From: Agromyces bracchium
GTDB lineage: Bacteria > Actinomycetota > Actinomycetes > Actinomycetales > Microbacteriaceae
Assembly: GCF_009709675.1 (NCBI RefSeq)
Contig: NZ_WMLB01000019.1
Location: forward strand, 124,001 to 188,000
Length of the DNA stretch: 64,000 bases
Direction: 5' to 3'
Part shown: positions 63,869 to 64,000 of the stretch, in pieces
Numbering within the stretch: position 1 is the stretch's first letter
Layout: the number at the start of each line of letters is the position of its first letter
The notes under the pieces: generated by a model
Databases searched by the model: none
Seen by the model: only the letters and a program-made list of their open reading frames with translations
What the model was told of the DNA's origin: nothing
Position numbers and translations under genes: made by a program

Positions 63869-64000
63869 GTGAAGGACCTCGTGCACGAACCCGAACGCCG
63901 CCGGTACCTGATCCGCATCGACGGGCAGGTCGCGAGCGTGCTCGACTACCGCGAACTCGGCGATACGGTGGCGTTCGTGCGGACGTTCACGAATCCGCCG
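63869..64000 (+). CDS. GNAT-like acetyltransferase (partial, N-terminus only)
   Basis: The first 44 codons of a gene running off the right edge. The GTG at 63869 opens a frame beginning MKDLVHEPERRRYLIRIDG, then VLDYRELGDTVAFVRTFTNP. This resembles the start of small YjdJ-type GNAT acetyltransferases, where such strands precede the acetyl-CoA loop. The catalytic region is outside the window, so the call is tentative. Confidence 0.55.
   Translation, partial: MKDLVHEPERRRYLIRIDGQVASVLDYRELGDTVAFVRTFTNPP

Overview
The window is typical chromosome of a high-GC actinobacterium (roughly 70% GC by eye, GTG starts common, many 4-nt start/stop overlaps). The gene set points to the family Microbacteriaceae, plausibly an Agromyces-like genus. 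It includes a complete dcw cluster with MraZ, DivIVA/Wag31 and SepF, a class II DAHP synthase, a GarA/OdhI FHA protein beside two MerR regulators, and a C50-carotenoid operon (crtE-B-I-Ye-Yf-Eb). MurE also has an altered DAP-selectivity loop, as expected for type B peptidoglycan. The genus is inference. I see no rRNA, tRNA, CRISPR array, prophage or insertion sequence.

Layout. (1) 1-5377: cytochrome bd oxidase genes cydA-cydB-cydD (minus strand, cydD cut by the window edge), divergent from a BlaI-type repressor and an M56 membrane peptidase. Two dyad operators lie between them. (2) 5413-11247: a DedA membrane protein, a four-gene compatible-solute ABC importer whose genes all overlap by 4 nt, a TetR regulator and an App1-type phosphatase. 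(3) 11335-17814: pyrD, nrdR, hisD and dnaE. (4) 17906-37436 (minus strand): the division and cell-wall cluster, transcribed mraZ-rsmH-ftsL-ftsI-murE-murF-mraY-murD-ftsW-murG-murC-ftsQ-ftsZ-yggS-sepF-yggT-divIVA-lspA-rluD. (5) 37846-48184: a DUF3040 gene, polyprenyl diphosphate synthase, Rv2175c-like regulator, secreted LysM protein, PASTA Ser/Thr kinase, DAHP synthase, acyltransferase, ROK glucokinase and long-chain acyl-CoA ligase. From memory this order broadly follows Mycobacterium tuberculosis Rv2166c-Rv2187. (6) 48275-57584: peptide deformylase, a MinD-like ATPase, pyruvate carboxylase, an orphan ParA, two MerR regulators, a GarA-like FHA protein, a CDP-alcohol phosphatidyltransferase and a Nudix hydrolase. 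(7) 57742-63419: the coupled operon idi-crtE-crtB-crtI-crtYe-crtYf-crtEb. (8) The right edge holds an S4-domain protein and the start of a GNAT-like acetyltransferase.

How it works together. The dcw genes make lipid II precursor (MurC-G, MraY) and build the septum and pole (FtsZ, SepF, FtsQLIW, DivIVA). MraZ probably represses its own promoter through three 10-bp-spaced boxes. An FtsR-type MerR regulator elsewhere in the window may act on the AT-rich, repeat-containing ftsZ promoter. Isoprenoid supply appears twice, as an IdsA-type synthase and as CrtE. The crt operon should turn IPP into lycopene, elongate it to C50 and cyclise it. Cytochrome bd expression is likely tied to the BlaI/M56 pair by the shared operators; this is the most testable regulatory idea here.

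Several genes appear leaderless: a TANNNT -10 hexamer lies 6-7 nt before the start codon. All positions come from reading the sequence. Family assignments rest on recognised motifs, not on database searches.
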